Source: Sphingobium sp. CAP-1 | Lineage (GTDB): Bacteria > Pseudomonadota > Alphaproteobacteria > Sphingomonadales > Sphingomonadaceae | Length of the DNA: 64,000 nucleotides | Assembly (NCBI RefSeq): GCF_009720145.1 | Contig: NZ_CP046252.1 | Coordinates: forward strand, 2,684,001-2,748,000 | Direction of reading: 5' to 3' | Shown here: positions 55,714 to 64,000 of the stretch, piece after piece | Layout: each line of letters opens with the position of its first letter | How positions within the stretch are numbered: position 1 is the stretch's first letter | Translations under genes and position numbers: made by a program | Notes under the pieces: generated by a model | Databases searched by the model: none | Told to the model about the DNA's origin: nothing | What the model saw: only the letters and a program-made list of their open reading frames with translations

Positions 55714-56602
55714 CCGCGACTTCCTCCTCTTCGGGTGCAACGTCGGCCATCACCGACAGGCTCTGGCCCGCGCCGCCGACGAACAGGCCATCCATCGGCG
55801 CGACATCGGCATAGTCGCGGCCCATGGCGACGAACAGATGCCCGTCGCCGGTGATGCAGCCATTGGTGGGATCGAAACCGATCCAGCCGCGCGTCGGCCC
55901 GCACCACAGCATCACCCAGGCGTGCATCGCATCCGCCCCGACAAGGCGCGGCATCCCCGGCGGCGGCAGGGTGCGCAGATAGCCGCTGACATAGGCGGCG
56001 GGCAGGCCGGCGAGGCGCAGCGCGACGACCATGACATGAGCGAAATCCTGACAGACGCCATGGCGTGCAGCAAAGGCGTCGGCAACCGGGGTGCCGGCGT
56101 CGGTGACGCCGGGTTGATAGGCGAATTCAGCCTGGATGCGCAACGCGAGGTCCAGCGCGGCGGCGACGATCGGCCGGTCGGGGGCGAGCGCGTCGCCGAC
56201 CCATGCGCCGATCTGTGGCAGCAGGGGCGCGCGGGCGGAGGCGTAGAGATAATGGGCGGGCGCGGATGGCCCCATGCCGCGATCGATCAGCGCGGCGTCG
56301 GCGACCGCGCCGATGGTCGGATCGTCGGGCTGGGGTTCGATCGCGCCGCCCTGTACCCCGGCGCGGAAGCGGCTTTCGATGATGAGTTCGCGGATCGGGC
56401 TTTCGATCACCAGCCGCGACACCTGCACCGGCCAGGCGGCAGGGCGCGATTCAATCACCGAGGGGGCGGGATCGACCTCCAGCACATGGTCGGAGGTCCA
56501 TTGCCCCGGCCATGGCGCGGGCTTGAGGCGCAGGTTGAAGCGGGCGACCCGGACCGGCGCAGCATAGCGCAATAGGGTGCGATGGCGGACATGGTAGATC
56601 AT
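55706..56602 (-). CDS. Transglutaminase-like cysteine protease-fold protein
   Basis: The protein is 298 residues. An N-terminal bacterial transglutaminase-like domain (MIYHVRHRTLLRYAAPV) precedes the core with Cys184 in RHGVCQDFAHVM, His227 in AMHAWVML and Asp244 in GFDPTNGC. The triad is complete. Proteins of this group act as peptidases or amide-forming enzymes, and the exact reaction is unknown. Its ATG overlaps the stop of the ATP-grasp gene (ATGA, 56599-56602). It is the last gene of the three-gene operon. Confidence 0.92.
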   Translation of the reverse strand: MIYHVRHRTLLRYAAPVRVARFNLRLKPAPWPGQWTSDHVLEVDPAPSVIESRPAAWPVQVSRLVIESPIRELIIESRFRAGVQGGAIEPQPDDPTIGAVADAALIDRGMGPSAPAHYLYASARAPLLPQIGAWVGDALAPDRPIVAAALDLALRIQAEFAYQPGVTDAGTPVADAFAARHGVCQDFAHVMVVALRLAGLPAAYVSGYLRTLPPPGMPRLVGADAMHAWVMLWCGPTRGWIGFDPTNGCITGDGHLFVAMGRDYADVAPMDGLFVGGAGQSLSVMADVAPEEEEVAVS

Positions 56603-59052
56603 GACAGGATGACGGCGTCCTGCGTTTTGTGCAGTTGCAGGAAATAGCGCTGGCCGATCGCGTCGGACAGGCCCAGCAACCGGCTTTCGGTATCGGCAAT
56701 GTCGGCCATGGTCAGCATGTCGCCGGTCAAGGGGGCGAGCCGCGCGACGAGCGCGTCGGCCAGGCGCCTTGGCTCCTCCGGCATCCCGTCGGCGCGCAGC
56801 GTTGGCAGGGCGGCGACATGATCGGCCAGATGCTGCGCCTGATAGGCGATGGCGCGGGGATTATAGGGTTCGAGCGCCAGCAGATCGCGCACCGGGGGCA
56901 GCGCCGGGCCGGTGAGGTAACGGGTGCGATAGCTGATCTGGCTGTCCATCAGGTCGAGCAGGACGGTAAGGTCGTCGGCCGAGGCGTTGTCGCCGCCGAA
57001 CAGGGTGAGCAGGCGGCAGCCATTGACCGCGCGCTCCATGCGGCGGCCCATATCGTGGAAACGCCAGCCGTCGGTGCGGCCCATATTCTCCGCAGCAAGG
57101 CCCGACAGCGCCGAAATCCGTTCGATCATGCGGGAGGAGGCGTCGAGCAACGTCTCCGTCACCGCCGCGTCGAAGGTGGGCAGCGGCAGGCGCACCAGCC
57201 GCCAGAAATCGCTCGCCAGCCGATCGCGCAGCCCTTCGCCGATATTGCCGACCATCGCCATCAGCGCGCGGACGCTGCCGGGCTGGCGCGCATCGCCCAG
57301 CGCGGCGGCGCAGAGCGGGCCGACCGCCGCGCCGCTGCCGGCGATGGCGTTCCATTGCACAAGCTGGCCGACCAGCCGGGCCATGGCGGGGGAATCGAGC
57401 GAGGGGCCAAGGTCCGCCTCGATCGATCCGCCGGCGATGGCGCGGATCAGGCGCAGCGTCATTTCCGCGCGCTCGATATAGCGGCCGAGCCAGAAGAGAT
57501 TGTCCGCCGCCTTGGCCGGCAGCATCCCGCCGACCCGCCGGATCGCCGGCGTGCCGGAACCGAGCAGCGTGTCGGGCGGGACGGGCTTTGCATCGATCAC
57601 GCACATGTCGGCCGACATGTCCGCCTGACCCATCAGTGCGGCGCGAATGTCGCCATGGCCGGCGAGCCGGCCAAAGCCGCCGGGCATCACCCGCCACTGG
57701 CCCGCGCCGTCGCGCGCGACGAACAGGCGCAGGGTGAAGGGCAGAGGCGTCAGGCGACCGTCGATCACCGCCGGAGTGGTGGACAGCTTCACCACTTCCT
57801 GCCCGACATAGTCCATCGGCCGCTTCGCCATCGCCGTCAGCAGCGTGTCGCGCTGACCGGCGTCGAGCGACGCGCCCGGCGTGAAATGGGCGTCGGGCAG
57901 GCCGATCACATCCTTGTCGAAAGCCGATCCGACCACCAGATGATCGAGCCGCGCACGGACATGCTCACGCTCACGCCTCTGGCCGCACCACCAGGTGGCG
58001 ATATTGGGCAGGATCAGATCCTGCCCCAGCACCGCCCTGGCCAGTTGCGGCAGGAAAGCGGCGAAGGCGCGCGATTCGATCACTCCCGCGCCGGGCCAGT
58101 TGCCGACCATCAGCCCGCCGCGCGCGCAGGCGTCATACAGATCCGGCACGCCGATCCGCGATTTGCTGTCGAACGCCAGCGGATCGAGAAAGCGGCTGTC
58201 CATCCAGCGCCACAGGCCGTCGATGCGCTTCAGCCCTTGTATGGTGCGGACGAACAGCCGGCCGTCGGAGACGATGAGGTCGTCGCCCTCGACCAGCAGC
58301 AGACCGAGATAGCGGGCGAGATGCGCCTGTTCGGCATAGCTTTGGTTGAAGCGGCCCGGCGTCAGCAGGCCGATGCGGGGGTCCGACCGGGCGCAGTCGG
58401 CTGCCAGCCCCCGGCGCAGGTCGGCGAAAAAGGGAGCGAGGCGGCGGGCGTTCATCGCGCCCAGCAGGTCGCCGGTGGCGCGTGACAGGGCCAGGCGGTT
58501 TTCCAGCGCATAGCCGACGCCTACGGGTGTGCGCACGCGATCGGCCAGCACGCGCCATTCGCCTGTCGGGCCACGGCCGATGTCGGCGGCGTAGAAATGG
58601 AGATGATGGTCGCGCGGCGGCGGCGTGCCGGTCATCACCCGCCAATAATGCGGGCTGCCGGTGACGATGCTGGCGGGCAGCTTGCCTTCGCGCACCAGCG
58701 ACTGGGTGGAATAAATATCGGCGATCACCCGTTCGAGCAGTTCGGCGCGCTGGACGAGGCCGCGTTCGATATGGGTCCATTCCTCCGCGCCGATCAGCAG
58801 GGGGACGGGGCCGAGCGGCCAGGGGCGTTCCTGTTCGTCGCCGGTCAGGCGGAAGGCCATGCCCAGATCGCTCGCCTGCCGCCCGACATGATCGGCCAGC
58901 CGCGCAGGATCGCCCTGTGCCTGATGCGACAGCCGGCCCAGCATCGCGCGCCAATGCGTCGCCATGTCGGCCGATGCAGCCGCGAACAGGTCGCCGGCCG
59001 GTGCGGCGGCGAGATAGGCGTCGGCCCAGTCTAGTCGGATTTCCGTATCCAC
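56599..59052 (-). CDS. Circularly permuted ATP-grasp and alpha-E domain fusion
   Basis: The protein is 817 residues. The first two-thirds is the circularly permuted ATP-grasp domain (GLLTPGRFNQSYAEQAHLARYLG and QEVVKLSTTPAVIDGRLTPLPF). The last third is the alpha-E domain starting near KAADNLFWLGRYIERAEMTLRL, here fused to it. These domains form predicted amide ligases with transglutaminase partners. GTG 59052 with AGGGA upstream starts it, 10 bp after the DUF2126 gene. In many genomes the alpha-E domain is a separate protein. The product of the pathway is unknown. Confidence 0.9.
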   Translation of the reverse strand: MDTEIRLDWADAYLAAAPAGDLFAAASADMATHWRAMLGRLSHQAQGDPARLADHVGRQASDLGMAFRLTGDEQERPWPLGPVPLLIGAEEWTHIERGLVQRAELLERVIADIYSTQSLVREGKLPASIVTGSPHYWRVMTGTPPPRDHHLHFYAADIGRGPTGEWRVLADRVRTPVGVGYALENRLALSRATGDLLGAMNARRLAPFFADLRRGLAADCARSDPRIGLLTPGRFNQSYAEQAHLARYLGLLLVEGDDLIVSDGRLFVRTIQGLKRIDGLWRWMDSRFLDPLAFDSKSRIGVPDLYDACARGGLMVGNWPGAGVIESRAFAAFLPQLARAVLGQDLILPNIATWWCGQRREREHVRARLDHLVVGSAFDKDVIGLPDAHFTPGASLDAGQRDTLLTAMAKRPMDYVGQEVVKLSTTPAVIDGRLTPLPFTLRLFVARDGAGQWRVMPGGFGRLAGHGDIRAALMGQADMSADMCVIDAKPVPPDTLLGSGTPAIRRVGGMLPAKAADNLFWLGRYIERAEMTLRLIRAIAGGSIEADLGPSLDSPAMARLVGQLVQWNAIAGSGAAVGPLCAAALGDARQPGSVRALMAMVGNIGEGLRDRLASDFWRLVRLPLPTFDAAVTETLLDASSRMIERISALSGLAAENMGRTDGWRFHDMGRRMERAVNGCRLLTLFGGDNASADDLTVLLDLMDSQISYRTRYLTGPALPPVRDLLALEPYNPRAIAYQAQHLADHVAALPTLRADGMPEEPRRLADALVARLAPLTGDMLTMADIADTESRLLGLSDAIGQRYFLQLHKTQDAVILS

Positions 59053-59062
59053 CCGATCATCC

Positions 59063-62000
59063 CTACACGCCCGGATGCCGGAACCGCAAATCGAGCGTCA
59101 TGGGAAATTCGCCGGGCAGTTCGGCCGGCGGCATGTCGACCGGGCCGGGGGTATGGCCATGGTCCTGAAAGCGCGCCTTGCGCCGCGCTTCCGCTTCATA
59201 GCCGTTGATCGGCAGCGTGTCGTAATTGCGGCCGCCCGGATGCGCGACATGATAGACGCAGCCGCCCAGCGACCGGCCGCTCCAGCTATCCAATATGTCG
59301 AAGGTGAGCGGCGCGTTGGCGGGCAGGTTGGGGTGCAGGCAGTTGGCCGGCGTCCACGCCTTGTAGCGCACGCCGCCGACGCCTTCGCCCGGCACCGCGG
59401 TCGCGGTCATCGGCACCTGCCGGCCGTTGCAGGCGACGATGTGGCGTCCCGCGACAAGGCCGGTGGCGCGCACCTGCAACCGTTCGGTCGAGGAGTCGAC
59501 ATAGCGCACCGTGCCGCCGATCGCGCCGGTTTCGCCCAGCACGTTCCACGGTTCGAGCGCATGGGTGATTTCCAGCCCCACGCCGCCGGCGTCGACGGCG
59601 CCATGGATCGGGAAGCGGAACTGGCGCTGGGCTTCGAACCAGTTGGGGTCGAAATCATAGCCCGCGCCCTTGAGGTCGTTCAAAATTTCGAGGAAATCGG
59701 CCCAGACGAAATGGGGCAGCATGAAGCGGTCGTGCAGCGCCGTACCCCAGCGCACCAGCCCGCCCTGCTGCGGCTGGCGCCAGAACCAGGCGGTGAGCGC
59801 ACGCAGCAACAGTTGCTGGACGAGGCTCATCTTCGCTTCGGGCGGCATTTCGAAGCCGCGAAATTCCAGCAGGCCGAGCCGCCCGGTGGGACCATCGGGC
59901 GAGAACATCTTGTCGATGCAGATTTCGGTGCGGTGGGTGTTGCCGGTCACATCGACCAGCAGGTTGCGGAACAGCCGGTCCACCAGCCAGGGCGGCGGCA
60001 GGCTGTCCACGCCCTCCCGCGTCGGATCAGGCACCTGTGCCAGCGCGATCTCCAGCTCGTAAAGGCCGTCATGCCGCGCCTCGTCGATGCGCGGCGCCTG
60101 ACTGGTCGGGCCGATGCAGAGGCCGGAGAAGAGGTAGGAGAGCGAGGGGTGGCGCTGCCAGTAGAGGACGAAGCTTTTCAGCAGGTCCGGTCGGCGGATG
60201 AAGGGCGAATCATTGAGGCTGGGGCCGCCCAGCACGATATGATTGCCGCCGCCGGTGCCGACCGAGCGGCCGTCGACCATGAATTTGTCGGCGGTCAGAT
60301 CGCATTCGCGGGCGAGCGCATAGAGGCGTTCGGTGATGGCGACCGTCTCGTCCCAACTGGCGGCGGGATGGACGTTGACTTCGATCACGCCGGGGTCGGG
60401 CGTGGCCTTGAGCACGTCGAGGCGCGGGTCGGGCGGCGGGGCATAGCCCTCGATCCGCACGGGGATGCGGGTCGCTTCGGCGACCAGTTCGACCTGCGCG
60501 ATCAGTTCGAGATAATCCTCCAGCATCTGCACCGGCGGCAGGAATACCGACAGGCAATGGCCATTGGGTTCGACGGTGATGGCGGTGCGGACGGCGCCTT
60601 CGATGATGACCTGTTCGACCCGTTGCTGCGCCGCCGCGCCGCCTTCGGCCTCGGCGACGCGTTGGACCGGCTGGGCTTGCGCTTCCTCGCGGGTCGCCGC
60701 CTCGCTCGCCTGCACGCGATAGTCCGCGAGCGGCCCGCGCGGCTCGCTGGTGTCGCGGGGATGGATATAGGGATAGGCCGATGGCGGCACATAGGGCAGC
60801 GACCCCAGCGGCAGGCGGTAGCCCAGCGCCGAATCGCCCGGCACGGCGTAGAGCTTGCCCCGGCGCAATTGCCAGATCTCGCTCTGCCAGCGCGGGGTGG
60901 CGACGGCGCTCTGCCAGCGCTGTACCGGCAGGACATAGCCGACCGGCTGATCGAGGCCGCGCGAGAAGGCCTTCACCATGCGGGCGCGGGCTTCGGGATC
61001 GCTGATCCTGGGGTTTTCGGGCGTGGTGTTGACCGGCAGGTCGGATTCCTTGACCGCCCACACCGCCGGATCTTCATAGACCGGATGGGTATAGTCGGCG
61101 GAAAAGCCCATATTGCCGGCCAGCATGGCGAGAAACGCCTGTGCGTCCGCTGCCGTGACCTCGCGCGCGCCTTCGGGCGGGTCGTCGGTGGCGATCAGGT
61201 CGGCGTCGCGCCACACCGGCACGCCGTCCTTGCGCCAATAGACGGCATAGGCCCAGCGCGGCAGGCTCTCGCCCGGATACCATTTGCCCTGGCCATGATG
61301 GAGCAGGCCGCCGGGGGCGAACTCGCTGCGCAGCTTGCGGATCAGCCGGTCGGCATAGGCCGCCTTGGTCGGGCCGACCGCATCGCCATTCCATTCACCC
61401 GCATCGCCGCCCTGTTCCGCCACGAAGGTCGGCTCGCCGCCAGTGGTGAGGCGGACATCCTGTGCATTGAGATCGGCGTCGACCTTCGCGCCCAGCGCCA
61501 TCACCGCGTTCCAGCGCGCGTCGGTGAAGGGCTTGGTGATGCGCACCGCTTCGGCGATGCGCGACACGCTCATGGCGAATTCGAAATCGACCTCGGCCGG
61601 TTCGGCCATGCCGCTGATCGGCGCGGCGGAGCGATAATGGGGCGTCGCGCAGAGCGGAATATGGCCTTCGCCCGCGAACATGCCGCTGGTCGCGTCGAGC
61701 GCGACCCAGCCCGCGCCGGGCACATAGGCTTCCGCCCAGGCGTGGAGGTCGACCACGTCCTGCGTCACGCCTTTCGGCCCTTCCAGCGGCTCGACATCTG
61801 CAACAAGCTGAATCGAATAGCCCGACACGAAGCGGGCGGCGAAGCCGAGGCGGCGGAGCAGTTGCACCAGCAGCCAGGCCGAATCGCGGCAGGAGCCGGT
61901 GCCTATTTCCAGCGTCTCCTCCGGTTCCTGCACGCCCGCTTCCATGCGGATGACATAGCCGACCCGCTGTTGCAGCCGGCGGTTCACCTCGACCAGAAAA

Positions 62001-62425
62001 TCGACAGTGCGGGACTGATGCCCGTCATATTCGGCGACCAGCGCGTCGAACAGCGGCCCCTGATCCTCCAGATCGAAATAGGCGGCGAGGTCGGTCCTGA
62101 GCTGATCGTCATAGGCGAAGGGATAATCCTCCGCATAAGGCTCCACGAAGAAATCGAACGGGTTGATGATGTCGAGATCGGCAAGCAGATCGACCTCGAT
62201 CGAGAAATGATCGATCGGATCGGGAAAGACGATCCGCGCCAGCCAGTTGCCGTGCGGGTCTTGTTGCCAGTTGAGGAAATGGTTCGCTGGCGCGATCTTC
62301 AGCGCATAATTGGGAACTTTGGTGCGGCTGTGCGGGGCGGGCCTGAGCCGTATCACCTGTGGACCGAGGCGGATCGGTCGGCTGTAGCGATAGGACGTGA
62401 GGTGGTGGAGCGCGGCCTTGAGCAT
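59063..62425 (-). CDS. Transglutaminase-DUF2126 protein
   Basis: The protein is 1120 residues. The N-terminal transglutaminase domain has Cys179 (GTGSCRDSAWL), His228 (DLHAWAEAY) and Asp244 (ALDATSG). From about residue 330 follows the DUF2126 part, with DVRLTTGGEPTFV, DGRSVGTGGGNHIVLGG and HRTEICIDKMFSPDGPTG, which has been proposed to be an amidoligase. I chose ATG 62425 (MLKAALHHLTSYRYSRP). A longer frame would run into the tRNA. It is the first gene of the leftward operon, just after tRNA-Leu. Its substrate is unknown. Confidence 0.9.
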   Translation of the reverse strand: MLKAALHHLTSYRYSRPIRLGPQVIRLRPAPHSRTKVPNYALKIAPANHFLNWQQDPHGNWLARIVFPDPIDHFSIEVDLLADLDIINPFDFFVEPYAEDYPFAYDDQLRTDLAAYFDLEDQGPLFDALVAEYDGHQSRTVDFLVEVNRRLQQRVGYVIRMEAGVQEPEETLEIGTGSCRDSAWLLVQLLRRLGFAARFVSGYSIQLVADVEPLEGPKGVTQDVVDLHAWAEAYVPGAGWVALDATSGMFAGEGHIPLCATPHYRSAAPISGMAEPAEVDFEFAMSVSRIAEAVRITKPFTDARWNAVMALGAKVDADLNAQDVRLTTGGEPTFVAEQGGDAGEWNGDAVGPTKAAYADRLIRKLRSEFAPGGLLHHGQGKWYPGESLPRWAYAVYWRKDGVPVWRDADLIATDDPPEGAREVTAADAQAFLAMLAGNMGFSADYTHPVYEDPAVWAVKESDLPVNTTPENPRISDPEARARMVKAFSRGLDQPVGYVLPVQRWQSAVATPRWQSEIWQLRRGKLYAVPGDSALGYRLPLGSLPYVPPSAYPYIHPRDTSEPRGPLADYRVQASEAATREEAQAQPVQRVAEAEGGAAAQQRVEQVIIEGAVRTAITVEPNGHCLSVFLPPVQMLEDYLELIAQVELVAEATRIPVRIEGYAPPPDPRLDVLKATPDPGVIEVNVHPAASWDETVAITERLYALARECDLTADKFMVDGRSVGTGGGNHIVLGGPSLNDSPFIRRPDLLKSFVLYWQRHPSLSYLFSGLCIGPTSQAPRIDEARHDGLYELEIALAQVPDPTREGVDSLPPPWLVDRLFRNLLVDVTGNTHRTEICIDKMFSPDGPTGRLGLLEFRGFEMPPEAKMSLVQQLLLRALTAWFWRQPQQGGLVRWGTALHDRFMLPHFVWADFLEILNDLKGAGYDFDPNWFEAQRQFRFPIHGAVDAGGVGLEITHALEPWNVLGETGAIGGTVRYVDSSTERLQVRATGLVAGRHIVACNGRQVPMTATAVPGEGVGGVRYKAWTPANCLHPNLPANAPLTFDILDSWSGRSLGGCVYHVAHPGGRNYDTLPINGYEAEARRKARFQDHGHTPGPVDMPPAELPGEFPMTLDLRFRHPGV

Positions 62426-62514
62426 CGGGCGATCAAACGCCAGCGCTTGTTGCAATGCAACAGCCAATCGTTTCGGGAGAAAAGATTCTGCCAGCGCCGG
62501 GGCTGGCAGGGTGA

Positions 62515-62601
62515 TGGTGCGGTCAAGAAGACTCGAACTTCCACGGCCTTTCGGCCACAACGACCTCAACGTTGCGCGTCTACCAATTCCGCCATGACCG
62601 C
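62515..62601 (-). tRNA. tRNA-Leu(GAG)
   Basis: Read on the minus strand, the acceptor arms GCGGTCA and TGACCGC pair. A D-arm GCGGAATTGGTAGACGC, an anticodon loop TTGAGGT (GAG, reading CUC/CUU) between CAACG and CGTTG, a long variable arm GTGGCCGAAAGGCCGTG and the T-arm GTTCGAGTC are all present. Discriminator A and an encoded CCA follow. The long variable arm confirms a class II Leu tRNA. It is 87 nt with CCA. Confidence 0.97.
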
Positions 62602-62763
62602 ACAATCAAACAGGAAACCGGCGGGGCCGGTGCCTTGGTAGGAGGCGGCCCTTAGCAAAGGCTTTTGGGTCATGCAACCAGTGATCTGCATCCGCGTTAT
62701 GATTGATCGGGAAAGCGGATGCCGGGGTGCGAGCAGAAGCGCCCGGCATGGGAGAAGGCCAAG

Positions 62764-63258
62764 ATGCCGATGCATTTCTGGATGGCGACGGGCGGGACCA
62801 TGGCGGTCGCTGCGATCATGGGGGTGGGGCTGGGCAATTATGTGACCAGCCCGCAGGGCCGGTCGCCCGCCGCCGTGCTGGCGACGCAGTCCGCCTACGA
62901 CGCCCCGCCACTGGTCGATGCGACGGTCGCGGCGCAGACCGGGCCGGTCATGGTCCACTGCACCGGCTGCGGGCCGACGCTGGCCGAGCGGCGCTGGCAG
63001 GCGGATATCGGGCCTGCGGAAGGCGCGGGGCTGGACGCGGACGGATTGATATCCGGCGGTAGCGACCCGGTGCTGCGGGATTATCAGGCGCACGAACTGC
63101 CGGAGGATATATTGCCCGACGCCGCGCCATCGCCGATCCACCAACTGCCGCCGCAGATCGCGCGATTCGCGGCAGGCGAGGCCGCGCCACCGACGATCGA
63201 GCAGACCACCATAGAGGCCGCGCCACCGGCGGTGGCGACGGAAGAACCCCAGTCTTAG
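62764..63258 (+). CDS. Small exported or membrane protein of unknown function
   Basis: The protein is 164 residues. The N-terminus MPMHFWMATGGTMAVAAIMG is a signal anchor or signal peptide. The mature part has CTGCGPTLAERRWQAD (a CxxC pair that could bind metal or form a disulphide) and a low-complexity Ala/Pro/Glu tail. GAGAAGG precedes ATG 62764. I do not recognise a family. It stands alone, with a hairpin separating it from gltB. Confidence 0.7.
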   Translation: MPMHFWMATGGTMAVAAIMGVGLGNYVTSPQGRSPAAVLATQSAYDAPPLVDATVAAQTGPVMVHCTGCGPTLAERRWQADIGPAEGAGLDADGLISGGSDPVLRDYQAHELPEDILPDAAPSPIHQLPPQIARFAAGEAAPPTIEQTTIEAAPPAVATEEPQS

Positions 63259-63277
63259 GCTTTGAGTGCTGTGGAAG

Positions 63278-63313
63278 CGCAGTATGTTCCCGCCTTCGCG
63301 GGAACATACTGCG
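63278..63313. terminator. Perfect bidirectional hairpin before gltB
   Basis: CGCAGTATGTTCCCGC (63278-63293) pairs perfectly over 16 bases with GCGGGAACATACTGCG (63298-63313) around CTTC. It lies between convergent genes and probably ends both. Only a short CTTT follows rightward. Confidence 0.65.
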
Positions 63314-63318
63314 TGCCT

Positions 63319-64000
63319 TTACTCGGCGGCGACGGTTTGCGCCTGCGCGTCGCTCAGCGGCTGGGCGAGGCGGTTCACCATTTCCTTCGGACAGACCTGC
63401 CAGAAATAGCGGCGCCAGCGGTCCCAGTCGTCCAGAATGGTGTTCGACCATTTGCTGTCGGTCGCGACGGCATGTTCGGCGATCAGCGCCTTGAGCTGAG
63501 CCTCCCAATGGGCGCTTTCCAGCCGCTGCCAGACGATGCTTTCCGGGTTGGCCTGAGTCGGGAAGCTGCCATCCTCGTCCAGGATGAAGGCCATGCCGCC
63601 GGTCATGCCAGCGCCGAAATTCGCGCCGGTCTTGCCCAGGATGATCGCGGTGCCGCCGGTCATATATTCGCAGCCATTGGCGCCGCAGCCTTCGACCACC
63701 ACCTGCGCGCCCGAATTGCGGACGGCGAAGCGTTCGCCGGCCTGGCCCGCCGCGAACAGCTTGCCGCTGGTCGCGCCGTAGAGGACGGTGTTGCCGATGA
63801 TGGTGTTATCCTTGGACGACAGCGGGCTGGAGACGGTCGTGCGCACCTTGATGATGCCGCCCGACAATCCCTTGCCGACATAGTCGTTGGCGTCGCCGAA
63901 CACTTCCAGGGTGATGCCCTTGCACAGGAAGGCGCCCAGCGACTGGCCGGCGGACCCGCGCAGGCGCACCGTCAGATGGCCGTCGGCAAGGCTGGACATG
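63319..64000 (-). CDS. gltB: Glutamate synthase large subunit, partial (C-terminal GXGXG domain)
   Basis: About 227 C-terminal codons of the leftward gene are in the window, and the start lies beyond position 64000. The repeated glycines GKGLSGGIIKVR, GNTVLYGATSGKLFAAGQAGERFAVRNSG and GCGANGCEYMTGGTAIILGKTG are the GXGXG beta-helix of GltB/GltS. The end WQVCPKEMVNRLAQPL is the usual C-terminus. The enzyme makes two glutamates from glutamine and 2-oxoglutarate. The GltD partner is not in the window. Confidence 0.93.
   Translation of the reverse strand, partial: MSSLADGHLTVRLRGSAGQSLGAFLCKGITLEVFGDANDYVGKGLSGGIIKVRTTVSSPLSSKDNTIIGNTVLYGATSGKLFAAGQAGERFAVRNSGAQVVVEGCGANGCEYMTGGTAIILGKTGANFGAGMTGGMAFILDEDGSFPTQANPESIVWQRLESAHWEAQLKALIAEHAVATDSKWSNTILDDWDRWRRYFWQVCPKEMVNRLAQPLSDAQAQTVAAE

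Noticed and set aside
62426..62605. 60-codon N-terminal extension of the DUF2126 protein
   Set aside because: It is translated from the tRNA-Leu gene. The conserved start MLKAALHHLTSYRYSRP begins at 62425.
59075..62641. 1188-codon open frame antisense to the DUF2126 gene
   Set aside because: The sense strand has all transglutaminase and DUF2126 motifs. The antisense translation is Arg/Gly/Asp-rich with no motif and runs through the tRNA.

Overview
The window looks like chromosomal DNA of a high-GC alphaproteobacterium of the Sphingomonadaceae (Sphingobium, Sphingomonas or Novosphingobium type). The grounds are the uniform GC-rich codon use, the many ATGA and GTGA stop/start overlaps, a CobS/CobT cobaltochelatase pair, a TonB receptor next to a Spinster-type MFS carrier, a SUF-only iron-sulphur operon led by an Rrf2 regulator, and the palindromic repeats (GTTCTCGACAAGCTCGAAC type) typical of this family. 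I see no prophage, insertion sequence, CRISPR array or rRNA. One tRNA is present. Coding density is high, and most other apparent long reading frames are antisense shadows of real genes.

Layout. 1-2.7 kb: cobT (cut by the edge), an OsmC protein and cobS, all leftward. 2.8-4.7 kb: a J-domain protein divergent from bolA and a pirin. 4.7-8.6 kb: a DUF3426 zinc-ribbon membrane protein divergent from ftsE-ftsX-ydcF-plsC. 8.5-11.6 kb: leftward tyrC-hisC and a 2-hydroxyacid dehydrogenase. 11.7-13.4 kb: metX-metW. 13.4-15.8 kb: a small membrane protein and a CHASE3 hybrid histidine kinase. 15.9-20.4 kb: tetR, a TonB-dependent receptor and an MFS carrier, apparently one uptake unit with a visible operator over the receptor promoter. 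20.6-28 kb: prfC, an aldose-epimerase-like protein, an exported protein, sufE, a lipoprotein, ggt and pyrD. 28.2-35.4 kb: an AraC regulator, then the SUF operon sufR-sufB-orf-sufC-sufD-sufS-sufT-sufA. 35.5-41 kb: an SDR protein, a 50-aa gene, an EamA transporter, threonine aldolase, ilvE and a UbiH-type hydroxylase. 41.0-41.33 kb: a compact locus that I read as a candidate type I toxin-antitoxin system. 41.3-50.4 kb: cytochrome b561, acs, a GST, a GGDEF protein, a LysR regulator, a bacterial Cdc48 AAA+ protein and a PmtA-like methyltransferase. 50.6-55.7 kb: proA, kdsA, a phospholipase A2-like small protein, a membrane hydrolase and a cytochrome P450. 55.7-62.4 kb: a three-gene transglutaminase / circularly permuted ATP-grasp / alpha-E / DUF2126 operon. 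62.5-64 kb: tRNA-Leu(GAG), an exported protein and the end of gltB.

The most unusual item is the 41.0-41.33 kb locus. It has a 30-codon hydrophobic ORF whose Shine-Dalgarno is buried in a 5' hairpin, a hairpin terminator downstream, and a convergent promoter reading back. That promoter would make a short RNA whose 5' end is perfectly complementary over 14 nt to the ORF start, because the start region is present as a direct repeat. This is the layout of the par/Fst class of type I toxin-antitoxin modules. Other leads are small-RNA candidates at 47.15 kb and 28.0 kb, a 52-bp intergenic repeat present at 2.8 kb and 52.0 kb, the phospholipase-like/hydrolase/P450 group, and an unrecognised protein inside the SUF operon.
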